Shown piece after piece: positions 8,774 through 17,498 of a stretch of DNA of 64,000 nucleotides. Every line of letters starts with the position of its first letter. The first letter of the stretch is position 1. This DNA is from Thiomicrorhabdus sp. (lineage in GTDB: Bacteria; Pseudomonadota; Gammaproteobacteria; Thiomicrospirales; Thiomicrospiraceae), in contig NZ_OY759719.1 in assembly GCF_963662555.1 (NCBI RefSeq), positions 2,128,985 through 2,192,984 of the forward strand. The letters are read 5' to 3'. The notes below the pieces were generated by a model, which was given only the letters and a program-made list of their open reading frames with translations, did not search any database and was not told the origin of the DNA. Position numbers and translations under genes: made by a program.

Positions 8774-9673
8774 TTACTCTTTACCCCAGTAATACACTTT
8801 GCCTGGATCAGGCTCCCAAAGTTTGGCGTTCTCGATACCTGGTAATGTAGATAACGCATGGTATTCAGAAGCCATTGCAACGTAATCATCTGTCTCTGCA
8901 ATAATCGCTGGCTTACAAGCAATAGGATCTCTAACTACTGCAAAACCGTCTTTAGTACCAACTGTGAAGGTAAAGAAACCGTCTAAATCATCAATGGCAC
9001 TTTCTAACGCTTGCTTAACGGTATCGCCTTCTTGTAATCTCCAAGTCAGGTATCCAGCAGCAACTTCAGAATCGTTTTCTGTTTCAAAAGTTATGCCTTT
9101 GGCTTTTAATTCTTCCCTTAAACGGTTGTGGTTTGAAAGAGAGCCGTTATGCACTAAACATAAGTCCATCCCCGTTGTAAAAGGGTGAGACCCTTCCATA
9201 CTTACACCACTTTCAGTAGCCATTCGGGTATGGCCAATAATGTGAGAACCTTTCATTCCTTTTAAATTAAATTTCTTAACAATTTCTTCTGGCAAACCGA
9301 TTGATTTTAAAATTTCAATTGATAAACCCACACTCATAATTTTGACGTCTGGAGCATATTCAGTAATAGCTTCTCTAACTAAAGCTTCATCACCTTTCAT
9401 CTTAAATACAGCGGCATTTGCATTATGTAAAACAGAAACTGACGTATTAAAATCTTCTTCTAGTTGCCCTGCTAAGTTGTGCCAAGGGTAATTTTCATCT
9501 TCATGTTGAAGAGTAATCTTAACCATACCTTGTTCGACTTCATCTCCGTAAATAGCAAATCCTGCACTATCTGGACCACGGTCTGTCATAGCAATCAACA
9601 TAGGTTCAAACAATTCACCTAGCTGATTCTCTAAACTTTGATTTTTAAGGTATAAACCTACAATTCCGCACAT
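8774..9673 (-). CDS. mgsA: N-methylglutamate synthase subunit A (class II amidotransferase)
   Basis: A 299-residue class II glutamine amidotransferase domain, starting MCGIVGLY so that Cys2 becomes the N-terminal nucleophile. The conserved IIGHTRMATESG, LVHNGSLSNHN and ENDSEVAAGYL motifs are present. It releases the amine from the glutamine analogue gamma-glutamylmethylamide for use by MgsBC. Its length (one Ntn domain) separates it from PurF and GltB. A GGAG ribosome site lies 9 bp upstream. It follows gmaS, which makes its presumed substrate, by 12 bp. Confidence 0.92.
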   Translation of the reverse strand: MCGIVGLYLKNQSLENQLGELFEPMLIAMTDRGPDSAGFAIYGDEVEQGMVKITLQHEDENYPWHNLAGQLEEDFNTSVSVLHNANAAVFKMKGDEALVREAITEYAPDVKIMSVGLSIEILKSIGLPEEIVKKFNLKGMKGSHIIGHTRMATESGVSMEGSHPFTTGMDLCLVHNGSLSNHNRLREELKAKGITFETENDSEVAAGYLTWRLQEGDTVKQALESAIDDLDGFFTFTVGTKDGFAVVRDPIACKPAIIAETDDYVAMASEYHALSTLPGIENAKLWEPDPGKVYYWGKE

Positions 9674-9685
9674 ATTTTTTTCTCC

Positions 9686-11020
9686 TTAAAAGAAATCCGC
9701 ATAACGGTTAATTTCCCAATCTGAAACATGTCTCTGGTATTCAACCCATTCCATGCGTTTTATATCAATAAATTCTTTAACAAAGTCTTCACCAAGCTGT
9801 TCATGGAACACCGTGCTGTTTTCTAGAGCTGTTACGGCTTCACCTAATGACTGTGGTAAAGTTTCAATCCCTAAATCAGCAATTTCTTCTAATGACAATG
9901 CGTAGTGATTGATATTTTTAGGTGTACCTGGATCTAACTTTTTCTCAATTCCGTCTAATCCTGCAGCAATAATTGCAGCAGTAACTAAATAGCTATTTGA
10001 ACCAGAATCTGGAAGTCTAAACTCTAAACGGCCGCGTGGAATTCGCACCATTGCAGTTCGGTTGTTATCACCATAACTAATGAACGCAGGTGCCCATGTA
10101 GCACCAGACAATGAACGCCCAACTACAAGTCGTTTATATGAGTTAACGGTAGGAGCTGAAAATGCACACAGAGCTTTAGCATGGTGAATAAGCCCACCCA
10201 TAAAGTGGTACGCCATTTCTGATAATCCAAGATCGTTTTCATCACTTTCATCTGCAAATAAGTTTGTGCCGCTCTCATCGGTCATAGAGAGATGGTAATG
10301 AAAGCCATTTCCTGTTCGATTAGAATTTGGTTTAGGCATAAATGAACAGGTCATTCCCATTTCATTGGCAATTTCACTACCTGCCATTTTTACAAAGGTA
10401 ATTCTGTCAGCCGATGTTTTAGCATCGCTATAGGTGTAGTTAATTTCAAACTGGCCATTGGCATCTTCATGATCAATTTGATAAACGTCAAAACCAACTT
10501 GCTGTAACGAATCAACAAATTTGTCTAAAAAGTGACGTGAACGAGACATCCCTTTATAGTCATAACATGGCTTCTGCAAAGTATCTGATTCATCAAATGG
10601 AACCATTTGCCCTGTTTCATCTTTCTTTAACAGGTTAAATTCTGGTTCGATACCAGTATTAAGCGTCCAACCTTTAGCACTTAATCTTTCAATTTGTTTT
10701 AACATGATATGACGTGAATCAAATGCATAAGGCTCGCCATCTACATAGCCTGTACAAGAAACTCGAGCATAACCAGGCTGCCAAGGCACTAGAGATAATG
10801 TGCTTAAATCAGCTTTGGCAATATAATCACTTTGATGAGGTTCTAACCCTAATCCCCAAACTGCAAAACCTGCAAAACCTGCACCACTTTTCACAATATC
10901 TTCTAGACAGTGAACAGGAACAGATTTAGTTTTAGCTACGCCATGAATATCGACAAACTGGGCTAAAATAAATTTAACTTCATTGTCTTTAAGTAATTTT
11001 TTTGCTTCTTCTAAAGTCAT
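9686..11020 (-). CDS. gmaS: Gamma-glutamylmethylamide synthetase (type III GS-like)
   Basis: A 444-residue glutamine-synthetase-fold ligase. GS signatures are present: the FHYHLSM metal-binding segment, the ATP/substrate region [17 protein letters not shown], and an N-terminal [14 protein letters not shown]. GmaS ligates methylamine to glutamate with ATP. It can be told from true GlnA by context: it lies between the mgd and mgs genes. The start at ATG 11020 has a GGAG 6-9 bp upstream. No adenylylation-loop tyrosine motif of GSI was seen. Together with PII/AmtB upstream, the set looks like methylamine use as nitrogen source. Confidence 0.93.
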   Translation of the reverse strand: MTLEEAKKLLKDNEVKFILAQFVDIHGVAKTKSVPVHCLEDIVKSGAGFAGFAVWGLGLEPHQSDYIAKADLSTLSLVPWQPGYARVSCTGYVDGEPYAFDSRHIMLKQIERLSAKGWTLNTGIEPEFNLLKKDETGQMVPFDESDTLQKPCYDYKGMSRSRHFLDKFVDSLQQVGFDVYQIDHEDANGQFEINYTYSDAKTSADRITFVKMAGSEIANEMGMTCSFMPKPNSNRTGNGFHYHLSMTDESGTNLFADESDENDLGLSEMAYHFMGGLIHHAKALCAFSAPTVNSYKRLVVGRSLSGATWAPAFISYGDNNRTAMVRIPRGRLEFRLPDSGSNSYLVTAAIIAAGLDGIEKKLDPGTPKNINHYALSLEEIADLGIETLPQSLGEAVTALENSTVFHEQLGEDFVKEFIDIKRMEWVEYQRHVSDWEINRYADFF

Positions 11021-11030
11021 TTAGACACTC

Positions 11031-11498
11031 CTAATTTAAAAATGGGGATGTTTCGATTTGTTTTTCCAAGGTTTCAATAAAATACTGACCATAAGTTGGG
11101 TCACATCCTATCGTGACGGGTTCTCCTTCTTCAGGTATAAGCATCCAGACGCCTACACCCGCCATTAAAACCATTACAAAATCACCAGGTTTGGCTTGTC
11201 TAAAATCAAATACACAAACTTCAGACATTAAATTTCGCCAATCTCCCGACAAGGTAATCACCACATCCCCTCGTTGGAATGCATATTGTTGTAATTCAAG
11301 TTGGTCGTAAGAAAATTTTGAATGATTAATCAAAATCTCTTCTTGACCTAAGTTGGCTATGAACTCTTCTTTATTAAAAAGTTCATATTTAAATAATTCA
11401 GGATTCGCTATTTCAAGTTTGGCAATCAGTTGCGGTAAATTTTTTCCTCTCAAAACTGTTAAATTTGGCAAACTGTGTTTTGTTAATTGAATTTTCAT
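11031..11498 (-). CDS. mgdD: N-methylglutamate dehydrogenase subunit D (SoxG-like)
   Basis: A 155-residue protein in the position and size of the sarcosine-oxidase gamma-like subunit. Hydrophobic strands VVITLSGDWRNLMS and VFDFRQAKPGDFVM are similar to that family. This subunit is the most divergent of the complex, so the call depends strongly on synteny. Its ATG overlaps the mgdC stop by 4 bp, which indicates translational coupling, and gmaS follows after 10 bp. It probably helps hold the tetrahydrofolate-binding face of MgdC; that is inferred from sarcosine oxidase. Confidence 0.82.
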   Translation of the reverse strand: MKIQLTKHSLPNLTVLRGKNLPQLIAKLEIANPELFKYELFNKEEFIANLGQEEILINHSKFSYDQLELQQYAFQRGDVVITLSGDWRNLMSEVCVFDFRQAKPGDFVMVLMAGVGVWMLIPEEGEPVTIGCDPTYGQYFIETLEKQIETSPFLN

Positions 11499-14380
11499 GC
11501 GACCTCTCCTTCAGGAAGTTCCTCAGGAGTTTGCTTAGCACCCTTTGGATCATAAAAAGGTAATGCAACAACCTTAGCTTTAATAAAATCACCGCTGGTT
11601 AGCTTAATATTCAGCAAGGTATCTACTTCTGAAAATGCTAATGAAACATCTGCTAAACCAATAGTTTTATGTAAAGATGGGCTATAAGAAACACTGGTAA
11701 TTCTGCCTGCAATCTCGCCTTGCTCAATAAACAAGTTCGATTCAAGAGGAGCTTCCCCAACAGGTTCTTTGACAAGTTCAAACCCAACCAATTTACGCTT
11801 TTGTAAGCTCTTTAATTTTTCTAAACTTGGCTTACCTATAAAATAAGGTTTCTTAAGATGAACTGACCAAGGAATTGCCGCTTCAAAAGGATTCATTAAT
11901 CCATCAGTATCCTGACCTACAATAATATGGCCTTTTTCAAGTCTTAAGATTCGCTGAGCTTCTACACCAAATGGTTTGATATCAAACTCTTGACCTTTAT
12001 TCATAATTTCATCCCAAACTGCCGCTGCGTTTGTAGATTCAAGATGGATTTCATAGCCAAGTTCACCTACAAAGCCGACCCTTATAAGAGTTGCTTTATG
12101 ACCACAAACTTCTGTTTGACGCATTGCCAAATAAGGAAAAGCTTCATTGCTTAAATCTAAAGAAGTCAGTTGTGACAAAATACGTCGACAATTTGGCCCT
12201 GCTAGGTTCATAGCGGCTAATTGACCTGTTCGGTTTAGCACAGTGACATCCAATCCCCATTCAATGATTTTCATTTGAATAAGTCGGTAAGCGGCATCTG
12301 AACTGCTTGTTGTAGTTGTGACATAGTAATGTTCTTCGCTGTAGCGAATTGCAACACCATCATCGGTAATAACACCTGTATCATCGACCATTACAGCGTA
12401 ACGACTTGCCCCAACGTTCATGTTTGACATACGCATGGTATAAAGACGATCCATCAGTTCAGCGGCATCTTTACCAAATATTTCTAACTTACCTAAAGTA
12501 GAAACATCAATCAGTCCTACTGAGCTTCTAACCGCATTTACTTCAGCATCAATACAAGCCTGTCTATCAGACTGACTCTGATAATACTCTGGTCTTAACC
12601 AATTACCCGCTTCCATAAATTTGGCATTTTTTGCGACATGTTGGCTATGCAGTGCGGTTAGACGCTCTGGTCTAAAACGCATACCTGCTAGATGAGAAAC
12701 TGGAACAGGATGAAACATAGGTCTTGCGGTTGTTGAGCCCGCTTCATCAATGGTTCTGCCTGTTAATTTAGCCAAAATACGAATACCATTCATATTGCTG
12801 TGCTTACCCTGACTTGGCCCCATTCCAATGGTAGAAAAACGTTTCATTAGTTCAATATTGTCAAAACCTTGAGCAATCGTCGCTTTCAAGTCTTTAAACT
12901 GAACATCTTCATCAAAATCAACAAACGCTTTGCCTTTAGGATGATCCCAAATTGGGTAAGAATGAGAGTGGGCAATACTTGAGGTCAAATCTACTGTCGG
13001 TGTTAAGGTTTGATTTTTAACGTATTCAGCCGCATTTAACCCTGCTTGTTCACCGTCTTTTAATTGGTCTTCAATATCAAAAACCCCATTTATACGGCCA
13101 CAAGAAAATAACCCATCAGGTAATGTTTTAGGTGTAAGTTGCTCAACGTTATAGTCATAAGAAAAGCTTCCCCCTAACTGATAAATTGGAGCACCTGCAG
13201 GTGCCCAGCCAACACTCATGAGTAAGCCATCACAATCAATGATGTGACTTTTACCATTCACACTAAACAAAACCCCAGACAAAGACTTTTTACCTAGAGC
13301 TTCAATATGCTCAATATTTCTATACACTGGAATGCCTAAAGCAGTAACAGCATCACACCATTCACCTTTTGATTCGCCTGAATCTAAAACCGCTAAAACA
13401 AAAATCCCAGCTTTATGAAGGTCAAGTGCTGCTCGATAACCTTCAATATTAGAAGTTAGCACAACCGATTTTTCGCACGGAGCTACAGCATAACGAGCAA
13501 TTAATCTTTGTGCTGCACTGGCATTCATAACACCTGGTAAATCGTTATTACGAAATACCGCTGGCTGTTCAAATACGCCTGTTGCCACCACAATAGACAG
13601 TGCCGAAATTTTGATTAAACCTTCTTTTGTATTAACAGCTAACCACTTATCGCCATAAACACCTGCCACATAAGAAGATGTTTTCACATCAATATTAGGC
13701 ATACTAGCAATCGTGTCTTTTAATGTTTTTCGGTTTTCAACTTGAGACTCATCATTAGCATATTGGTAATCTAAAGAACCACCTATAAAGGTATTTTCAT
13801 CAATTAAACAAACATCTAAACCTTGCTGTGCTGCTTTAATGGCCGCTTTCATCCCTGAAGGCCCAGCACCAATAACCACAACATCACAATATTGGTAACG
13901 CTTATGCTTTCTCTGCTCTGTCCAACGAGTATCTACATTCCCTAAACCTGCCATGTGTCTAATTAGAGACTCCCATTTTGGGAATAAAAATTTAGGAGAG
14001 TAAAAAGCTCTGTAATAAAAACCAACCGGTAGAAATTTAGATATGAGTTCAACAAGTGAACCAGCATCTTTATTAAGGTTTCCAAAGGTGTTAACAGACA
14101 AAAGGCTTTGTTGATCAGAAACTTCAACCACATCTCCTCGAATATTTACCTCATCGGAAGATTGGTATAACGCGTTAATATCATGGTTAGCCATTGTCAA
14201 AACACCGCGACGACGATGATATTTAAAACTACGTCCAAGCACTTTGTTGCCACTAGCCCAAAGAGCACTGGTAATAACATCACCCTTAAAACCTGTTACC
14301 TTTTGACCTTCGAGCTGAAACGTGAACTCAGTATCTCTATCAATCCACTCTAAAGGCTGTTTTATTAATCTAAGTTTCAT
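11495..14380 (-). CDS. mgdC: N-methylglutamate dehydrogenase subunit C (SoxA-like)
   Basis: A 961-residue alpha-like subunit. Residues about 12-100 are a ferredoxin-like fold that has no cysteines. A dinucleotide-binding motif VVIGAGPSGMKAA lies at 168-180, with an ATGVFEQPAVF segment typical of this family. From about 590 to the end there is an aminomethyltransferase (GCV_T/GCV_T C) module, which binds tetrahydrofolate and takes the methylene group. The gene overlaps both neighbours by 4 bp. The length and domain order match heterotetrameric sarcosine oxidase alpha and MgdC. The methylamine context chooses N-methylglutamate over sarcosine, although a secondary sarcosine activity cannot be excluded. 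Confidence 0.92.
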   Translation of the reverse strand: MKLRLIKQPLEWIDRDTEFTFQLEGQKVTGFKGDVITSALWASGNKVLGRSFKYHRRRGVLTMANHDINALYQSSDEVNIRGDVVEVSDQQSLLSVNTFGNLNKDAGSLVELISKFLPVGFYYRAFYSPKFLFPKWESLIRHMAGLGNVDTRWTEQRKHKRYQYCDVVVIGAGPSGMKAAIKAAQQGLDVCLIDENTFIGGSLDYQYANDESQVENRKTLKDTIASMPNIDVKTSSYVAGVYGDKWLAVNTKEGLIKISALSIVVATGVFEQPAVFRNNDLPGVMNASAAQRLIARYAVAPCEKSVVLTSNIEGYRAALDLHKAGIFVLAVLDSGESKGEWCDAVTALGIPVYRNIEHIEALGKKSLSGVLFSVNGKSHIIDCDGLLMSVGWAPAGAPIYQLGGSFSYDYNVEQLTPKTLPDGLFSCGRINGVFDIEDQLKDGEQAGLNAAEYVKNQTLTPTVDLTSSIAHSHSYPIWDHPKGKAFVDFDEDVQFKDLKATIAQGFDNIELMKRFSTIGMGPSQGKHSNMNGIRILAKLTGRTIDEAGSTTARPMFHPVPVSHLAGMRFRPERLTALHSQHVAKNAKFMEAGNWLRPEYYQSQSDRQACIDAEVNAVRSSVGLIDVSTLGKLEIFGKDAAELMDRLYTMRMSNMNVGASRYAVMVDDTGVITDDGVAIRYSEEHYYVTTTTSSSDAAYRLIQMKIIEWGLDVTVLNRTGQLAAMNLAGPNCRRILSQLTSLDLSNEAFPYLAMRQTEVCGHKATLIRVGFVGELGYEIHLESTNAAAVWDEIMNKGQEFDIKPFGVEAQRILRLEKGHIIVGQDTDGLMNPFEAAIPWSVHLKKPYFIGKPSLEKLKSLQKRKLVGFELVKEPVGEAPLESNLFIEQGEIAGRITSVSYSPSLHKTIGLADVSLAFSEVDTLLNIKLTSGDFIKAKVVALPFYDPKGAKQTPEELPEGEVA

Positions 14381-14637
14381 TTAACAATCCTTTTTGCAAT
14401 GCTGACATGGCTAATAACGTCCGTTAGCGTATTTCTTTCAAAGAAAAACCACATACCTGTTGCGCGGTGATACCACCACTCTTTTTGTACCTGAGGATTA
14501 CTATGTCGATAGAACAAGTGATCAGTCCACGCCTTTTCTGTTATTCCTTCAAACTCTGGTTCGTCTTGAACCAAACCGCCATAAGTGAATTCACTTAAAG
14601 CTCTTCTCCCAATTGGTGGACACGTTATAAATTTCAT
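14377..14637 (-). CDS. mgdB: N-methylglutamate dehydrogenase subunit B (SoxD-like)
   Basis: An 86-residue delta-like subunit. The N-terminal CPPIGRRALSEFTYGG fits the family, but the usual zinc ligands are incomplete. In SoxD the motif is CxxC followed by a His and a late Cys. Here only Cys6 remains at the front; position 9 is Ile, His57 is kept, and the late Cys position in HRATGMWFF is absent. So zinc binding is doubtful, as in other CP-x-x-GPR variants of this family. The gene overlaps mgdC by 4 bp and lies 9 bp after mgdA. Confidence 0.88.
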   Translation of the reverse strand: MKFITCPPIGRRALSEFTYGGLVQDEPEFEGITEKAWTDHLFYRHSNPQVQKEWWYHRATGMWFFFERNTLTDVISHVSIAKRIVK

Positions 14638-14646
14638 ACAATCTCC

Positions 14647-15888
14647 TTAGTGACCGACCGAAGCCGCCCCTTTTTCTCCAACAAGTTGAAATGATTCAAA
14701 ACGATCCAAGCTAAAGGGTTTTATTAACTCATGTGTTTGATCTGTCGCCGCCGTATAAGCCATTGTTTTGCCGCTGATTGGTGTCGCTTTAAAACCCCAT
14801 GTTCCCCAACCGCTATCTAAATAAAAACCTTCAACATTGGTCTTACCCATTATTGGTGCAAAATCTGGCGTAATATCACTCATCCCTGCCCACTGACGCA
14901 TGATTTTTAAGCGACTTGTAAAAGGGAATAGATCCATCATTTGATCGGTTAGCCCCTCAACAAAATCAAGGGTTGAACGAGTAGAATGTAATTCGGCAGG
15001 ATCAACAGAGGCTCCCATAACTAGCTCCCCCCTTGAAGATTGGCTGACATAAACATGTAAGCTTCCTGATACCACAATCGTATTCATAAATGGCTTAACA
15101 GGCTCGGTAACACAAGCTTGTAAAGGAAAGACTTCTATTGGTGTTTTGATATCCAGCATATTAGTAATACGAGGTGAGGATCCAGCCACCATAGAGATAA
15201 CTTTTTTAGCTTTAACAAAACCTTTATTTGTTTCAACACCAACCACTTTTCCAGCAAACGTTTTAATATCTGTTACCTGGGTTTTTTGGTGAATTTCAAC
15301 ACCACGCATTTGAGCTCCACGAGCATATCCCCAAGCCACTGCATCATGTCTCGCAACAGAACCAGGTGCGTGATAAAGTGCACCCATGACAGGATGTTGA
15401 CCATTACATTCAATATCCATATACGGAACATCTTTTTGGATGGTTTCAGAATCAACAACTTCACTGTCAATGCCATGATGTTTATTTACTTCCGATCTCC
15501 AGCGCATTGTTCTTAAAGAGCTGTCTGTATGAGCTAAGGTGTAATGACCACGAGTTGAATAAAAAATATTCAAATCAAAGTCTTCACTTAAATCATTAAA
15601 TAACTTGAGGCTTTCGTCATAAAATTTGACCCCTTCAGAAGTCAAATAATTAGAACGAACAATGGTTGTATTTCGGCCAGTGTTTCCACCTCCGATATAG
15701 CCCTGTTCTAAAACAGCAACGTTGGTAATTCCATGCTCTTTAGCTAAGTAGTAGGCACACGCCATTCCGTGTCCACCGCCACCAATAATGACAACGTCAT
15801 ACTCTTTTTCTAATGGTTTTTCTTCAGGGAAAAATCGCAACTCATCTTCTGGTTTTTTCCAAGCGTACTTTAATAATCTAAGTGGCAT
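14647..15888 (-). CDS. mgdA: N-methylglutamate dehydrogenase subunit A (SoxB-like)
   Basis: A 413-residue flavoprotein amine oxidoreductase. The FAD-binding motif VVIIGGGGHGMACAYYLA lies near residues 32-49, followed by GGGNTGRNTTIVRSNYL. This segment is characteristic of the beta subunit of heterotetrameric sarcosine oxidases and of MgdA. The C-terminal DSGWGTWGFKATPISGK completes the FAD site. It oxidises the N-methyl group of N-methylglutamate, regenerating glutamate. Located 9 bp after purU and 9 bp before mgdB in one operon. The exact electron acceptor is not visible. Confidence 0.93.
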   Translation of the reverse strand: MPLRLLKYAWKKPEDELRFFPEEKPLEKEYDVVIIGGGGHGMACAYYLAKEHGITNVAVLEQGYIGGGNTGRNTTIVRSNYLTSEGVKFYDESLKLFNDLSEDFDLNIFYSTRGHYTLAHTDSSLRTMRWRSEVNKHHGIDSEVVDSETIQKDVPYMDIECNGQHPVMGALYHAPGSVARHDAVAWGYARGAQMRGVEIHQKTQVTDIKTFAGKVVGVETNKGFVKAKKVISMVAGSSPRITNMLDIKTPIEVFPLQACVTEPVKPFMNTIVVSGSLHVYVSQSSRGELVMGASVDPAELHSTRSTLDFVEGLTDQMMDLFPFTSRLKIMRQWAGMSDITPDFAPIMGKTNVEGFYLDSGWGTWGFKATPISGKTMAYTAATDQTHELIKPFSLDRFESFQLVGEKGAASVGH

Positions 15889-15897
15889 CTCAAACTC

Positions 15898-16749
15898 CTA
15901 TGCAAATACTATTGTTTTATTACCACTTAAAAGAACACGATCTTCTAGGTGAAATTTAAGGCCACGAGCCAATGCATTTTTTTCAACATCTTTCCCTAGC
16001 ATTACCATCTCGTCTGCAGATTCACTATGTGAAACACGTCTAACGTCTTGCTCAATGATTGGTCCTGCATCTAAATCTTCAGTAACGTAATGACAAGTTG
16101 CACCAATTAACTTAACGCCGCGATCAAATGCTTGATGGTATGGTTTGGCACCAATAAATGAAGGCAAGAAACTATGGTGAATATTGATAATTTGTCCTGG
16201 ATATTTTTGACACAAATCAGGGGGAATAATCTGCATGTATCTTGCAAGGACGATAGTATCGGCCTGATAATGATCAACCCAGTTAACCACTTCAGAAAAT
16301 GCGTGAGGCTTATTGTCAGGCGTTACGGGAATATGAACGTATGGAATCCCGTGCCATTCAACCAATGACTTTAAATCTAGATGATTAGATATTACACAAG
16401 GGATCTCAAAGTCCATCTCTCCAGACTTCCAGCGATATAACAAATCATATAAACAATGATCTTGTTTACTCACCATAATGATGACGCGCTTTTTAATTGC
16501 ACATGCTGAAAGGTTCCACTTCATATCAAACTCTTCAGCAATCACACTAAACTCAGTCTGAAATTCTTCCTCAGAGATATTAAGTTTAGAAATTTCATTT
16601 CGCATAAAAAACATGCCTAACTCTTTATCAGCATGGTGATTTGCTTCATTTATTAAACAATTATTTTCTGCCAAAAATGTAGATACTCTAGAAACAATTC
16701 CAGTCTTATCAGGGCAAGAAATGGTTAATACATAATGATTAGAATTCAC
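15898..16749 (-). CDS. purU: Formyltetrahydrofolate deformylase
   Basis: At 283 residues the protein has an N-terminal ACT domain (about 7-80) and a C-terminal formyl-hydrolase domain. The catalytic elements are INIHHSFLPSF and EDLDAGPIIEQD, giving the Asn-His-Asp triad of the family. It hydrolyses 10-formyl-THF to formate and THF. As first gene of the operon, ahead of mgdABCD and with folD at the other end, it turns methyl carbon into formate and recycles THF. The paired bracketing by C1-folate genes supports methylamine oxidation beyond simple nitrogen release. Confidence 0.93.
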   Translation of the reverse strand: MNSNHYVLTISCPDKTGIVSRVSTFLAENNCLINEANHHADKELGMFFMRNEISKLNISEEEFQTEFSVIAEEFDMKWNLSACAIKKRVIIMVSKQDHCLYDLLYRWKSGEMDFEIPCVISNHLDLKSLVEWHGIPYVHIPVTPDNKPHAFSEVVNWVDHYQADTIVLARYMQIIPPDLCQKYPGQIINIHHSFLPSFIGAKPYHQAFDRGVKLIGATCHYVTEDLDAGPIIEQDVRRVSHSESADEMVMLGKDVEKNALARGLKFHLEDRVLLSGNKTIVFA

Positions 16750-16914
16750 AAAATGTTCTCCTTATGAACTATTTGTTCTTATACTACCTAAACAAAACTT
16801 TCATTACAAGAACTTTTTATTACTTTTAATAAAAATTAAATTCTATAAAAATCAAACTTCATTAATTCGTAATAACTTGATAAGTATTAATTTGCAAATT
16901 GGGAACTGAAAATT

Positions 16915-17042
16915 GAGAAATTGAGAAATTGAGAAATTGAGAAATTGAGAAATTGAGAAATTGAGAAATTGAGAAATTGAGAAATTGAGAAATTGAGAAA
17001 TTGTGAAATTGTGAAATTGCGGAATTGCGGAAGTGCGGAAGT
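16915..17042. repeat. Tandem octamer repeat, 16 units
   Basis: Eleven exact GAGAAATT units (16915-17002), two GTGAAATT, one GCGGAATT and two GCGGAAGT, 128 bp without interruption. The unit drifts in steps toward one end, which indicates expansion by slippage from one side. Eight is not a multiple of three, and no gene reads through it. It begins 166 bp upstream of the purU start codon. Confidence 0.95.
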
Positions 17043-17083
17043 GCGGATACAAAGTAGAGTTTAACCAACTTTATTTGAGAACA

Positions 17084-17137
17084 TCCGTTAGCCTAAGCCT
17101 AGAGAGTGCTCTTTTATGGTCTATAACCAATAAAAAA
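17084..17137 (+). pseudogene. Remnant of a MYG1-like gene 3' end
   Basis: About 54 bp align with 1556-1610, the end of the MYG1-like gene, with roughly 78 percent identity by hand alignment and one 1-bp gap. Read in frame it gives SVSLSLESAL, identical over 10 residues to the end of the intact protein, then a frameshift. Nothing upstream resembles the rest of the gene. It has the same orientation as the intact copy. Confidence 0.65.
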
Positions 17138-17149
17138 GATAGAGTTAAA

Positions 17150-17177
17150 AGCAAATTACCAGGCCTGGTAATTTGCT
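17150..17177. repeat. 28-bp perfect palindrome containing palindrome copy 3
   Basis: The segment is its own reverse complement over all 28 positions. The core is ACCAGGCCTGGT (17158-17169) and the arms extend as AGCAAATT outward on each side. It sits just beyond the MYG1 remnant. It could serve as a terminator stem, but no T run follows. Confidence 0.9.
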
Positions 17178-17498
17178 AATTTAAAAAGTAAGCAACCAAA
17201 TGAGATAAAAAGCCTTATTTTAAGTTTCTTAAATGGTTCTCAAATTCTTATAATGCCATTAAATTTTTCACACTCCAATGCTCATGACTTGATTTGTAAT
17301 ATCGCATATTATGTCCATCAGTTATTTCACATTATCAGGCTGTTAGCATTGGATTATCCTGTGAGATATAAAAATTAAAGGTAATCAATATTCTTTTTAG
17401 CGGTGAGAAAATCAAATTTGATTAACATGGCAATTGACGCCGCATTAAACCGTTTTACTTAAATTTTTCCCGAATATGATTTAAAGGAGATTTAATCT

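Larger units (their letters stand above)
16750..17498. other. Repeat-rich divergent intergenic region
   Basis: A 749-bp gap between purU (minus) and the OFA transporter (plus) with no credible gene. Open frames across the octamer repeat are low-complexity and not supported. It holds a 12-bp palindrome AATTTGCAAATT (16889-16900), the octamer tandem repeat, a remnant of the MYG1 3' end and a 28-bp palindrome, described separately. Promoters of both flanking units must lie here. Confidence 0.7.

Noticed and set aside
10714..10929. Plus-strand frame of 71 codons inside gmaS
   Set aside because: Shadow of a strongly conserved minus-strand gene. Same applies to the other opposite-strand frames inside folD, mgsC, nuo, ftsH and similar genes.
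14377..15888. Sarcosine oxidase rather than N-methylglutamate dehydrogenase
   Set aside because: The subunits are homologous, but gmaS and mgsABC in the same operon make the N-methylglutamate role much more likely. No glycine betaine or sarcosine uptake genes are near.
16915..17042. CRISPR array
   Set aside because: Units are 8 bp, contiguous and without spacers. No cas genes in the window.
16852..17068. Minus-strand open frames rich in NFSISQFL across the octamer repeat
   Set aside because: They are open only because the 8-bp unit lacks stops in two frames. No start signal, low complexity, no homology.
17150..17177. Rho-independent terminator
   Set aside because: Strong symmetry, but no T run follows on either strand. 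The symmetric core also occurs inside genes, so it is better seen as part of the palindrome family.
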